Source: CAVUAT01 sp963848045 (lineage in GTDB: Bacteria > Actinomycetota > Thermoleophilia > Solirubrobacterales > 70-9). Taken from it: a stretch of 64,000 nt of DNA. The first letter of the stretch is position 1; each line of letters starts with the position of its first letter. Positions 47,311-55,454 of the stretch are shown piece by piece. Made by a program: the position numbers and the translations under genes. The stretch covers positions 124,001 to 188,000 of the forward strand of contig CAWKCC010000005.1 of the NCBI GenBank assembly GCA_963848045.1, read 5' to 3'. The notes beneath the pieces are model-generated. The model saw only the letters and a list, made by a program, of their open reading frames with translations. It had not been told where the DNA came from and made no database searches.

Positions 47311-48090
47311 ATGAGGATCGGCTTCGCAGGCGCGGGCAACATGGCCGCCGGGATGGCGCGGGGATGGGCCGCAGCCCAGGGAGAGCCGGGGGCGCCGGCG
47401 GCGCTGCTGTTCACCGACTCCGGCTCGGGCAGGGCCGGCGAGCTGGCGGCAGAGCTCGGGGGCGAGTCCGTCGCCTCGAACGCCGAGCTTGCCGAGCGGG
47501 CCGACCTCGTGGTGCTCGCGGTGAAGCCCTCGGGGCTGGTCGCCGTGGCCGCAGAGCTGGCGCCGGTGGGTACGCCGGTGGTCTCGGTGCTGGGGGCGAC
47601 CTCCGTGGCCGAGCTCGGCGAGGCGCTGCCGGGTGTCCAGTTCGCCCGCACCATGCCCAACCTCGGGGTCAGCCTGCGCCAGGGGGTGACCTGCGTCGCC
47701 TTCCCCGAGCACGCCGAGCCCAGTTTCAGGCAGCGCGTGCTCACGGCCTTGGGGCTGCTGGGCACCGTGATCGAGCTGGAGGACGAGCTCATGGACCCGG
47801 CAACGGCGTTGATGGGCTGCTCGCCCGGCTACCTGGCCCTGATCGCCGAGAGCCTCACCGCGGCGGGCGTCCGCGAGGGGCTGGATCCCGACCAGGCGAG
47901 GACGATGGTGGCACGCGCGATGACGGCGACCGGCGCGCTGCTGGACCGTCATGAGGCTGCCGCGCTCAGAGAGGCGGTCGCATCCCCTGGGGGCTCCACC
48001 GAGGCCGGACTCGAGGCCCTGGAGCGGCGTGAGATACGGGCGGTGATCGACGAGGCCGTCGACGCCTCACTTGAGAGGATGCGCGCATGA
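47311..48090 (+). CDS. proC: Pyrroline-5-carboxylate reductase
   Basis: ProC (259 aa) reduces pyrroline-5-carboxylate to proline with NAD(P)H. The Rossmann motif is IGFAGAGNMAAGMARGW; VVLAVKPSGL, FARTMPNLGVSLRQGVTCVA and the C-terminal REAVASPGGSTEAGLEAL signature are all present. The length is typical. It overlaps yggT by four bases and stands in the common sepF-proC-yggT order. Confidence 0.94.
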   Translation: MRIGFAGAGNMAAGMARGWAAAQGEPGAPAALLFTDSGSGRAGELAAELGGESVASNAELAERADLVVLAVKPSGLVAVAAELAPVGTPVVSVLGATSVAELGEALPGVQFARTMPNLGVSLRQGVTCVAFPEHAEPSFRQRVLTALGLLGTVIELEDELMDPATALMGCSPGYLALIAESLTAAGVREGLDPDQARTMVARAMTATGALLDRHEAAALREAVASPGGSTEAGLEALERREIRAVIDEAVDASLERMRA

Positions 48091-48398
48091 ACGGCGCCCT
48101 GCTGCTCGCGATCACGCGTGACGACCTCGCCAACTACGTCAACGCGCTGTTCATCGTCTACATCATCCTGATCTTCATCCGGGTGCTGCTCTCGTGGATC
48201 CCCCGAATGCCCTACTACCGGTGGCTCTCGGCGACCGTCGACTTCATCCACCAGGTCACCGACCCCTACCTCAACATCTTCCGCCGCTTTCTGCCGCCGC
48301 TGGGCGGCGGCGGGATGGCGATCGACATCAGCCCGATCCTTGGGATCATCGTGCTCTTCATCGCCCAGTCGGTGATCGTCTCGCTGATCGCGGGTTGA
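48087..48398 (+). CDS. yggT: YggT-family membrane protein
   Basis: A 103-aa YggT protein with two main hydrophobic segments (ALFIVYIILIFIRVLLSWIP and ISPILGIIVLFIAQSVIV) and the conserved FIHQVTDPYLNIFRRFLPPL stretch. The family is linked to division and osmotic stress, with no known biochemistry. The ATG overlaps proC (ATGA) and its stop overlaps lspA (TTGA). Confidence 0.92.
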   Translation: MNGALLLAITRDDLANYVNALFIVYIILIFIRVLLSWIPRMPYYRWLSATVDFIHQVTDPYLNIFRRFLPPLGGGGMAIDISPILGIIVLFIAQSVIVSLIAG

Positions 48399-48898
48399 GC
48401 CGCGCCGGCCTCCTCGGGAGGGTGCTGGCGAGTTGCGCGGTGGTAGTCGCGCTGGACCAGGCCAGCAAGGCCACGGTTCGAGCCAACATCGATCGCGGCA
48501 CCAGCATCGAGTTGCTGCCCTTCCTGCACCTCGAGAACACCCGCAACCGAGGGGTCGCGTTCGGCCTTGCGGGCGAGGTCTCACCGCTGCTGATCGGCGC
48601 CGCGCTGGTCCTGCTGCTGGGGCTGCTCGCGTACCTGGGCTCACGCTCGCGCTCGCGGGGGTGGGCCGTCTGGCTGCCGGCGGGCCTGCTGATCGGCGGG
48701 GCGCTCGGCAACCTCATCGACCGGGTCCGCGACGGTGCGGTGACCGACTTCATCGAGCTCCCGGCCTGGCCGACATTCAACCTCGCCGACACGGCGATCG
48801 TGATCGGGGTCGCGCTGCTGATCCTGGCCCCGGACCGCCGGACCACGGAAGACCCTCCGCCGGGCCCCAGCCGCCGGCAGGCCGCCGCGGACACCTAG
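48395..48898 (+). CDS. lspA: Lipoprotein signal peptidase II
   Basis: LspA (167 aa) cleaves prolipoprotein signal peptides after lipidation. It is a four-helix membrane aspartyl peptidase: VVVALDQASKATVR, FLHLENTRNRGVAFGL, and the two catalytic Asp regions GNLIDRVRDGAVTDFI and FNLADTAIVIG are seen. TTG start overlapping yggT. Possible clients include the lipoprotein at 28562. It precedes an rluD-type gene, as in many bacteria. Confidence 0.95.
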   Translation: MSRAGLLGRVLASCAVVVALDQASKATVRANIDRGTSIELLPFLHLENTRNRGVAFGLAGEVSPLLIGAALVLLLGLLAYLGSRSRSRGWAVWLPAGLLIGGALGNLIDRVRDGAVTDFIELPAWPTFNLADTAIVIGVALLILAPDRRTTEDPPPGPSRRQAAADT

Positions 48899-48902
48899 AC
48901 GC

Positions 48903-49577
48903 ATGCGGCCCGAGCCCCGAATCGTGCACTCCGACGAAGCGGTGATAGTGCTCGACAAGCCCGCCGGTCTCGTCGTCCACCCAGCGCCCTCGCACAAAGG
49001 AGAGACCCTGGTGGGATGGCTCGGTGAGCGCGCCGGCGGCGGGCCGGCGAAGCGTCCCGGGATCGTGCACCGGCTCGACAAGGGCACTTCCGGCCTGATG
49101 GTCATCGCGCGCACCGAGGAGGCCCACCGCGAGCTCTCGCGCCAGATCAAGGCCCGCGAGGTCGCGCGCGAGTACCTGGCGCTCGTTCAGGGCTCCCTGG
49201 AGGCCCGTACCGGCACGATCGATGCGCCGCTGGGCCGCGACCGGAGGCGCCGCACCCGCCGCGCTGTGCGCGGTGCGGGGGAGCGCGAGGCGCGAACGCA
49301 CTTCGAGGTGATCGAGCGGCTCCCCGCGGACACCTACGTGGCCGTCTCGCTCGACACGGGCCGCACCCACCAGATCCGGGTCCACTTCGCGGCGATCGGC
49401 CACCCCGTTGCGGGCGATCGCGAATACGGGGGCGGCGGGCGCCATGGTCTCGCGCGCCAGTTCCTGCACGCGGCCCGGCTCGGCTTCAGTCACCCGGAGA
49501 GCGGCGAGAGGATGGAGTTCAGCTCCGAGCTTCCCCCTGATCTCGCGCAGGCCCTCGAGCGTGCCCGCGCGGGCTGA
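48903..49577 (+). CDS. RluA/RluD-family pseudouridine synthase without an S4 domain
   Basis: A 224-aa RNA pseudouridine synthase. The catalytic Asp is in PGIVHRLDKGTSGLMVIAR; IVLDKPAGLVVHP, REYLALVQG, VSLDTGRTHQIRVHFAAIGHPVAGD and QFLHAARLGFSHP are family motifs. It is shorter than RluD because the N-terminal S4 RNA-binding domain is missing, so its rRNA or tRNA target is uncertain. It follows lspA by four bases, the usual lspA-rluD pairing. Confidence 0.9.
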   Translation: MRPEPRIVHSDEAVIVLDKPAGLVVHPAPSHKGETLVGWLGERAGGGPAKRPGIVHRLDKGTSGLMVIARTEEAHRELSRQIKAREVAREYLALVQGSLEARTGTIDAPLGRDRRRRTRRAVRGAGEREARTHFEVIERLPADTYVAVSLDTGRTHQIRVHFAAIGHPVAGDREYGGGGRHGLARQFLHAARLGFSHPESGERMEFSSELPPDLAQALERARAG

Positions 49578-49583
49578 GCGCCC

Positions 49584-49589
49584 TACAAT
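49584..49589 (+). promoter_or_regulatory. -10 hexamer of the rpsB operon
   Basis: TACAAT lies shortly after the rluD-type stop and about 157 bases before the rpsB ATG, giving a long leader that could carry autoregulation by S2. No clear -35 is seen. Confidence 0.4.
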
Positions 49590-49746
49590 GCGCCGCCCAT
49601 AACTCAAACCGACCCTTGACTGCAGGGCGCGGGGAAGCTGCCCGGACCGGCTCGCACCGACCGGGTCCCCACCGCGGCGTCGAGGCAGAGGGGAAGCACG
49701 GCAAACGCCGCGCGGCCCGCCACAGACAAGCGAACAGGAAGGCAAG

Positions 49747-50916
49747 ATGGCCGAGGTAGGTCTGAGAGAGCTGCTGGAAGCCGGGGTCCACTTCGGCCAC
49801 CAGACGCGGCGCTGGAACCCGAGGATGCGCCGCTACATTCACGGCGAGCGCGAGGGTATCCACGTGATCGACCTCCTGCAGACCGAGGAGTTGCTGCAAG
49901 AGGCCACCGATTTCGTGACCGAGGTCGCCCGCAAGGGCGGCGTCATCCTCTTCGTCGGCACCAAGAAGCAGGCGATGGACTCCGTGGAGGAGTGGGCCGA
50001 GAGGTGTGAGATGCCCTATGTCAGCCGCCGCTGGCTTGGTGGGTTGCTGACCAACTACAACACGATCAAGCAGCGGATCAAGCGCCTGCATGAGCTTCGC
50101 GGCCTCAAGGAGGACGGCCGGCTCGATCTGCTCCCCACCAAGGAGCGGATGTCGATGGAGGCCGAGCTGAAGAAGCTCGAGTTCAACCTCGGCGGCGTCG
50201 CGGACATGCAGCGCCTTCCCGACGCGATCCTGCTCACTGATCTGAAGACCGAAGAGATCGCCCTGCGCGAGGCGGAGCGCCTGGACATCCCGATCATCGG
50301 CCTGGTCGACACCAACTGCGATCCCGGCCCGGTGGACTTCGTGATTCCCGGCAACGACGACGCGATCCGATCCTGCGACCTGATCATCCGCACCCTGGGT
50401 GAGGCGATAGCGGGCGCCGCCTCGGCCTGGCGCGAGGACGAGGCCCGCCGCCGCGCCGAGGAGGAGGAGCGCAAGCGCAAGGAGGACGAGGAGCGCAAGC
50501 GCCGCGAGGCCGAGGAGAAGGCCAAGCAGGAGGCCGAGGAGAAGGCGAAGGCTGAGGCAGAGGCGAAGGCCCGCGCCGAGGCCGATGCGAAGGCCAAGGC
50601 CGAGAGCGAGAAGAAGGCCAAGGCCGAGGCTGAGGCCAAGACCGAGGCCAAAGCCAAGGCCGAGGCCGAGGCCAAGCTCAAGACCGAGGCCGGCGCCAGG
50701 GGGGAGGCCGACCAGAAGGCCGCCGCCGAGGCGAAGGAGAAGGCCCCACCGCCCAAGCAGGCCGCGAAGCCCGCGCAGCAGGACGCAGCGCCGGCGCCCG
50801 CGGCCGTGGAGAAGTCCGAGCAGCCCGAACCCGAGGCGAGCGAGGCCGAGGCGAGCGAGGCCCAGCCCGAGGCGAGCGGGGCTCCCGCCGGCGACAAGCA
50901 GGGAAATGATGGCTGA
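49747..50916 (+). CDS. rpsB: Ribosomal protein S2 with a long charged C-terminal tail
   Basis: S2 (389 aa) binds the 30S head-body junction. Residues 1-227 are the normal protein: LLEAGVHFGHQTRRWNPRMR, VLFVGTKKQA-type ILFVGTKKQAMDSVEEW, RWLGGLLTNYNTIKQRIKRL, DAILLTDLKTEEIALREAER and VDTNCDPGPVDFVIPGNDDA. Residues ~228-389 are an added repetitive tail rich in Ala, Glu and Lys (many EAKAKAEAE-like units, probably a long helix) ending in a Pro/Ala/Ser/Glu stretch. AGGAAGG precedes the ATG. tsf follows with an overlap. Confidence 0.96.
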   Translation: MAEVGLRELLEAGVHFGHQTRRWNPRMRRYIHGEREGIHVIDLLQTEELLQEATDFVTEVARKGGVILFVGTKKQAMDSVEEWAERCEMPYVSRRWLGGLLTNYNTIKQRIKRLHELRGLKEDGRLDLLPTKERMSMEAELKKLEFNLGGVADMQRLPDAILLTDLKTEEIALREAERLDIPIIGLVDTNCDPGPVDFVIPGNDDAIRSCDLIIRTLGEAIAGAASAWREDEARRRAEEEERKRKEDEERKRREAEEKAKQEAEEKAKAEAEAKARAEADAKAKAESEKKAKAEAEAKTEAKAKAEAEAKLKTEAGARGEADQKAAAEAKEKAPPPKQAAKPAQQDAAPAPAAVEKSEQPEPEASEAEASEAQPEASGAPAGDKQGNDG

Positions 50917-51538
50917 GGCGCAGGTCACAGCCGCCGACGTCAAGGCGCTGCGAGACCGCACGGGCGCGGGGATGATGGACTGCAAGCAGGCGCTGGCCGA
51001 GTCCGGCGGCGACATGGACGCCGCGATCAAGCTGCTGCGCGAGAAGGGGGCGGCCTCGGCCGAGAAGCGCAGCGGGCGCGGCACCGGTGAGGGCTACGTG
51101 GCCTCCTACACGCACGCGACCGGGCGGATCGGCGTGTTGGTCGAGCTGCTCTGCGAGACTGACTTCGTCGCGCGCAACGAGGAGTTTCAGGACTTCGCCC
51201 GCGAGATCGCCGTGCATGTCGCCGCGATGTACCCGGCGTACGTGAACCTCGACGACGTTCCCGAGGAGGTGCTCTCAGCCGAGCGGGAGATCCACGTGGA
51301 GAAGGCGAAGGCCGAGGGCAAGCCCGACGACGTGGTGCCGAAGATCGTCGAGGGCCAGATGCGCAAATGGGCGTCTGAGCCCGGCCGCGTGCTCCTCGAG
51401 CAGCCTCATTTCAACAACGTCAAGTACGAGGGTAAGACGATCGAGGAGTTGCGCACCGAGCTCGCCGCCAAGACCGGTGAGAACGTGCGCATCGGCCGCA
51501 TCGCCCGGCTCGAGGTCGGGGCCGAGGAGCAGGAGTAG
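50906..51538 (+). CDS. tsf: Elongation factor Ts
   Basis: EF-Ts (210 aa) is the nucleotide-exchange factor for EF-Tu. The N-terminal UBA-like domain VKALRDRTGAGMMDCKQAL and the core motif VLVELLCETDFVARNEEF are diagnostic. It is the shorter form, with one core subdomain, found in some bacteria. ATG codons at 50906 and 50909 are both possible; both lie within the end of rpsB, so translation is coupled. GGGAA lies just upstream. Confidence 0.95.
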   Translation: MMAEAQVTAADVKALRDRTGAGMMDCKQALAESGGDMDAAIKLLREKGAASAEKRSGRGTGEGYVASYTHATGRIGVLVELLCETDFVARNEEFQDFAREIAVHVAAMYPAYVNLDDVPEEVLSAEREIHVEKAKAEGKPDDVVPKIVEGQMRKWASEPGRVLLEQPHFNNVKYEGKTIEELRTELAAKTGENVRIGRIARLEVGAEEQE

Positions 51539-51542
51539 CGCG

Positions 51543-52295
51543 GTGCAATCTCGCGCAAGCTTCAAGCGAGTGCTGCTGAAGCTCTCCGGTGAGGCGCTGA
51601 TGGGATCGCTCGAGTACGGCACGGACCCGGCTCAGATCGAGCGAATCGCCACGCAGGTCTCCGAGGTCCACGCCCGAGGCGTGGATGTCGCGATCGTGGT
51701 CGGTGCGGGCAACATCTACCGCGGCCTCGAGGGCGCTGCCGAGGGAATGGACCGCGCCACGGCCGACTACATGGGGATGCTGGCGACGGTGCTCAACGCG
51801 CTGCCGCTTCAGGACGCCCTGGAGAACATCGGCGTCAACACCAGGGTGATGTCGGCGATGGCCGTGACCGAGGTGGCCGAGCCATATATCCGGCGCCGGG
51901 CGATCCGCCACCTCGAGAAGGACCGCGTGGTGATCTTCGCAGCCGGCACCGGCAACCCGTTCTTCACCACGGACACCGCGGCCGCGCTGCGCGCGCTCGA
52001 GATCCACGCCGAGGCGATCCTGATGGCCAAGAACGGGGTGGAGGGGGTCTACGACGCCGACCCCTCGACCGACCCTAACGCCAGCTTCCTGCCCGAGATC
52101 AGCCACCGCGAAGCGATTGAGCGCGGCCTGCGGGTGATGGACTCGACGGCGCTGTCGTTGTGCATGGACAACGACCTGCCGATCTACGTCTTCAACATGG
52201 CCGACGAGGAAAACATAGATAGGATCGTCAGCGGAGAGCGGGTCGGCACCTTGGTCTCGAGTCAACCGGCGGCCAAGCCGGTCAGCACCAGATGA
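51543..52295 (+). CDS. pyrH: UMP kinase
   Basis: PyrH (250 aa) phosphorylates UMP to UDP; it is a hexameric amino-acid-kinase-fold enzyme. KRVLLKLSGEALMG, VGAGNIYRGLEGAAEGMDRA, ADYMGMLATVLNALPLQDAL and AAGTGNPFFTTDTAAALRA are characteristic. The GTG at 51543 is four bases after tsf. The stop overlaps the frr ATG (ATGA). Confidence 0.96.
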   Translation: MQSRASFKRVLLKLSGEALMGSLEYGTDPAQIERIATQVSEVHARGVDVAIVVGAGNIYRGLEGAAEGMDRATADYMGMLATVLNALPLQDALENIGVNTRVMSAMAVTEVAEPYIRRRAIRHLEKDRVVIFAAGTGNPFFTTDTAAALRALEIHAEAILMAKNGVEGVYDADPSTDPNASFLPEISHREAIERGLRVMDSTALSLCMDNDLPIYVFNMADEENIDRIVSGERVGTLVSSQPAAKPVSTR

Positions 52296-52858
52296 CAGAA
52301 CTGATCGACGAGCTGCTTGCAGACGCCGAGGAGCGGATGGGCAAGTCCGTCGAGGCTATGCGCCACGAGTTCGCGACCGTCCGCACCGGCCGCGCATCGC
52401 CGCACCTGCTCGACCGCATCGTCGTCGACTACTACGGCGCCGAGACCCCCCTACAGCAGCTGGCGCAGGTGGCGGCAACCGATGCCCGCATGCTCACCGT
52501 AACGCCCTATGACAAGTCGTCGGTCGGGGCGATCGAGAAGGCCGTGATGGAGTCCGACGTCGGGCTGACGCCCTCCAACGACGGCAACGTGATCCGGCTG
52601 CAGATCCCCGAGCTCACCGAGGAGCGCCGCAAGGAGCTGGTCAAGGTCGTCCACAACGTCGCCGAGGAGGGCCGCGTCGCGATCCGCAACATCCGTCGCG
52701 ACGTCATGCATGACCTGCGCGAACTCAAGAAGGAGGGTGAGGCGGGCTCCGATGAGGAGCACCGCGCCGAGACGGGTCTACAGAAGCACACCGACGCCTC
52801 GATCGGCGAGATCGACGCATTGCTGAAGGGCAAGGAAGAGGAGATCCTGGAGGTCTAG
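52292..52858 (+). CDS. frr: Ribosome recycling factor
   Basis: RRF (188 aa) splits post-termination ribosomes with EF-G. Typical segments are MGKSVEAMRHEFATVRTGRA, YYGAETPLQQLAQVAATDAR, LQIPELTEERRKELVKVVHN and GRVAIRNIRRDVMHDLREL. The ATG overlaps pyrH. The length matches the family. Confidence 0.96.
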   Translation: MTELIDELLADAEERMGKSVEAMRHEFATVRTGRASPHLLDRIVVDYYGAETPLQQLAQVAATDARMLTVTPYDKSSVGAIEKAVMESDVGLTPSNDGNVIRLQIPELTEERRKELVKVVHNVAEEGRVAIRNIRRDVMHDLRELKKEGEAGSDEEHRAETGLQKHTDASIGEIDALLKGKEEEILEV

Positions 52859-52891
52859 GCCCTCTCCCGGCCGCCGCCTCCGGCTCCCTCC

Positions 52892-53554
52892 ATGACAGCT
52901 CGGTACGTCGCGATCATCACCGACGGCAACGGCCGCTGGGCTCAGCAGCGGGGCCTGCCGGTGGTCGAGGGCCACCGCGCGGGCGCCGACGTCGTCAAGG
53001 CCCGCTTGCGAGACGCTGTAGAGCTGGGGGTGAAGGAGCTCACCGTGTACTCGTTCTCGACCGAGAACTGGGCCAGGCCGCCCGCCGAGGTGGCGGGCCT
53101 GATGGCGATGTTCGCCGAGCGCATCGACTCCGAGACCCCGGAGCTCAACCAGGAGGGCGTGCGCATGCGCTTCATCGGGCGGCGGGAGGGCGTCCCGGAG
53201 GACCTGCGCAGCCGAATGGAGTGGGCCGAGGCGGAAACCGAGGCGAACGAGCGCATCACGCTGTTCGTGGCCTTCAACTACGGGGGCAGGGCGGAGATCC
53301 TCGATGCCGCCCGGGCCTTCCAGGGCGGCGACGAGGACGACTTCCGCAAGCTTCTCTACGCGCCCGAGATGCACGACCCCGACCTGCTGATCCGCACCAG
53401 CGGCGAGCAGCGGATCTCCAATTACCTGCTCTGGCAATGCGCCTACTCGGAGTTCGTGTTTCGCGACGAGCTCTGGCCCGACTTCGGGCGCCAGGCCTTC
53501 GAGGAATCGCTGCGAACCTACGAGGAGCGCCTGCGGCGCTTCGGATCCCGATGA
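52892..53554 (+). CDS. uppS: Isoprenyl transferase (undecaprenyl diphosphate synthase type)
   Basis: A 220-aa cis-prenyltransferase making the C50-C55 lipid carrier for cell-wall synthesis. The diphosphate-binding Asp is in AIITDGNGRWAQQRGLPVVE; ELTVYSFSTENWARP, FVAFNYGGRAEILDAA and LLIRTSGEQRISNYLLWQCA are family motifs. The exact chain length cannot be read from the sequence. It overlaps cdsA by four bases, the classical uppS-cdsA order. Confidence 0.94.
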   Translation: MTARYVAIITDGNGRWAQQRGLPVVEGHRAGADVVKARLRDAVELGVKELTVYSFSTENWARPPAEVAGLMAMFAERIDSETPELNQEGVRMRFIGRREGVPEDLRSRMEWAEAETEANERITLFVAFNYGGRAEILDAARAFQGGDEDDFRKLLYAPEMHDPDLLIRTSGEQRISNYLLWQCAYSEFVFRDELWPDFGRQAFEESLRTYEERLRRFGSR

Positions 53555-54612
53555 CCCCGCCCCTGGACGACCTCGACCCGCCGACCTTCCAGTTCGGCAC
53601 GCGCAAGGGCGGCCGTCGCCAGGGCGAGACCCCGGCCGAAGGCGAACCCGCCGAGGGCCGGCGGACGCGCCCAGGCCCGGCCGACGGGACCCCGCCGGAG
53701 TCCGACGACGAGTTGGAGATCCCGAGCTTCGGGCCCCCTGAGGGCGGCGGCGCGGAGGGCGGCGGCGCTTCTGTGGCCGGGCCGGGAGGGCCCTGGTGGA
53801 GGCGGCTGCCGTTCGCCAAGTCCGAGACGGGCAGCCGGGTGGTGGTGGCGATTCCCTGGGTCGTCTTCGCGATCGTGATCGTGGCGGTCGGAGGGCCGCT
53901 CTTCATGGTGGCGATGGTCGCGCTGGGGGTGCTGGGCCTCCGTGAGCTGTTCCGGATGACCGCCGCCTACTCGCCAATCGAGATCCCCGCCTACCTCACG
54001 GTCGCGGCGATGGTCGTAGCCGCCCATTACGGCAGCTCCTTCCAGATCCTGCTGGCGCTGGCGTGCTCGTTCCCGGCGATCTTCGTCTTCGCGGCGCGAC
54101 GGGACTCCCTGGACCAGGTGACCGTGTCGATCGGCGTCACGCTGCTCGGCATCCTCTGGCTCGGCCTGGGCCTCTTGCACGCGATGCTGCTGCGTGACCT
54201 GCCGGACCACGGCGGCGCCCTGCTGGTCGACGTCCTGGTCGCGACCTTCCTGGCCGACACAGCCGCCTACGGCGCCGGGCGCATGTTCGGATCGCGCAAG
54301 ATCAGCCCCCGCATCTCGCCCAACAAGACGCTGGAGGGCCTGCTCGGCGGCCTCGTCGGGGGGACGATGGGCTTCTGGCTCGCGGGCCTCTACCAGGACT
54401 GGCTGCCGGGAACCGAGGCATTGCTGATGGGCCTGGTGATCGCCCTGGTCGCGCCGATCGGCGACCTGTTCGCCTCGATGATCAAGCGCGATCTCGAGAT
54501 CAAGGACACCGGCACCCTGTTCGGCCCCCACGGCGGCCTGATCGACCGCCTCGACGCTGTGCTGTTCACCGTCGTGGCGGGCTACTACCTCTCGGTCGCC
54601 ATCGTGTACTGA
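53551..54612 (+). CDS. cdsA: Phosphatidate cytidylyltransferase with an N-terminal extension
   Basis: CdsA (353 aa) makes CDP-diacylglycerol in the membrane. The signature runs from SMIKRDLEIKDTGTLFGPHG to LIDRLDAVLFTV near the C-terminus, preceded by SPNKTLEGLLGGL and about eight hydrophobic segments. The first ~85 residues are a hydrophilic Pro/Gly/Glu-rich cytoplasmic extension (for example GTRKGGRRQGETPAEGEPAE) not required for catalysis. The ATG overlaps uppS, which supports the extended start. Confidence 0.94.
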   Translation: MTPPLDDLDPPTFQFGTRKGGRRQGETPAEGEPAEGRRTRPGPADGTPPESDDELEIPSFGPPEGGGAEGGGASVAGPGGPWWRRLPFAKSETGSRVVVAIPWVVFAIVIVAVGGPLFMVAMVALGVLGLRELFRMTAAYSPIEIPAYLTVAAMVVAAHYGSSFQILLALACSFPAIFVFAARRDSLDQVTVSIGVTLLGILWLGLGLLHAMLLRDLPDHGGALLVDVLVATFLADTAAYGAGRMFGSRKISPRISPNKTLEGLLGGLVGGTMGFWLAGLYQDWLPGTEALLMGLVIALVAPIGDLFASMIKRDLEIKDTGTLFGPHGGLIDRLDAVLFTVVAGYYLSVAIVY

Positions 54613-54785
54613 GGGCATCGGCCCGCGTCCCCTGGACCGACCTGCGGGGATGCGAAGTCGCTGCGCGGCGCGAGGGATGCCATGGACCCGCGCGAAGCTT
54701 CGAGCGGCGTGGGGCGCAACTCGGGGGCGAAGTGTGTTTTTGCTAATAGACGCCCACCCAACAACGAGAAAAGGGAGTGGTTCTG

Positions 54786-55313
54786 ATGAGGAAGCTGTTC
54801 AAGAAGCCATCGCCGGCGATGATCGTCGCCATGGTGGCGCTGGTCGCGGCGCTCGGCGGCACCGCCTACGCGGCCAAGAAGATCACCTTCAAGGGGCTCG
54901 ATAAGGACGCCCGCAACAAGGTTCTGCCGGTCAGCAACACCAAGACGACCACGGAGTGCGATCCGACCACGACGACCTACGTCGACTGCGGAAGCGTCAG
55001 CCTGAATCAGTCCGCTGCGTTCCCGCGCAGGACGATGATCGTGGTCGACGGTGCGTTCAGCACTGACGGCACCTCGTCGCGCGGCGAGTGCCGGCTGGAG
55101 GTGGACAACTCCGGCGCTGCGGTGAACAACGCCTTCGCCAAGCTGGGCGACAACACCGGCGTCCACACCTCGAACTACCACGCCGGCTGGGGCCTGAACA
55201 CGATCACCGCGCCGCTCGGTGGAAAGCACACCTACTCGGTCAAGTGCAACGAGCAGGAGAGCGACATCAAGTTCCATGACATCCAGATCTCGGTGATCGG
55301 GATCCGCGGCTGA
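54786..55313 (+). CDS. Secreted hypothetical protein with a Thermoleophilia-type signal peptide
   Basis: A 175-aa exported protein of unknown function. The signal peptide contains SPAMIVAMVALVAALGGTAY and ends near AYAAKK, a sequence type I associate with many exported proteins of Thermoleophilia. The mature part has four Cys (CDP, DCGS, GECRLEV, VKCNEQE), which could form two disulfides, and is mostly polar and beta-like. AAGGGAG at 54771-54777 is the ribosome-binding site for the ATG at 54786. It separates cdsA from dxr, which are often adjacent, and is followed by a terminator. Confidence 0.75.
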   Translation: MRKLFKKPSPAMIVAMVALVAALGGTAYAAKKITFKGLDKDARNKVLPVSNTKTTTECDPTTTTYVDCGSVSLNQSAAFPRRTMIVVDGAFSTDGTSSRGECRLEVDNSGAAVNNAFAKLGDNTGVHTSNYHAGWGLNTITAPLGGKHTYSVKCNEQESDIKFHDIQISVIGIRG

Positions 55314-55343
55314 TCGACCGCGCGAACGCCCAGAAGTGACGCG

Positions 55344-55372
55344 ACGGGAGGCCTGCGGGCCTCCCGTTCGCG
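55344..55372 (+). terminator. Terminator after the secreted protein gene
   Basis: ACGGGAGGCC and GGCCTCCCGT form a 10-bp stem with a TGCG loop, followed by TCGCG; the T-tract is poor. Confidence 0.7.
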
Positions 55373-55440
55373 TTCTTCGGCGGTGCGGAGCGCCGGCCCC
55401 GCCCCAGGTGCATCCATCCGGCGCCGCCGAGGGCCGTCCC

Positions 55441-55446
55441 TAGACT
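55441..55446 (+). promoter_or_regulatory. -10 hexamer of a probable leaderless dxr promoter
   Basis: TAGACT lies 8 bases before the GTG at 55455, downstream of the terminator at 55344. Confidence 0.5.
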
Positions 55447-55454
55447 TGGCGGCT

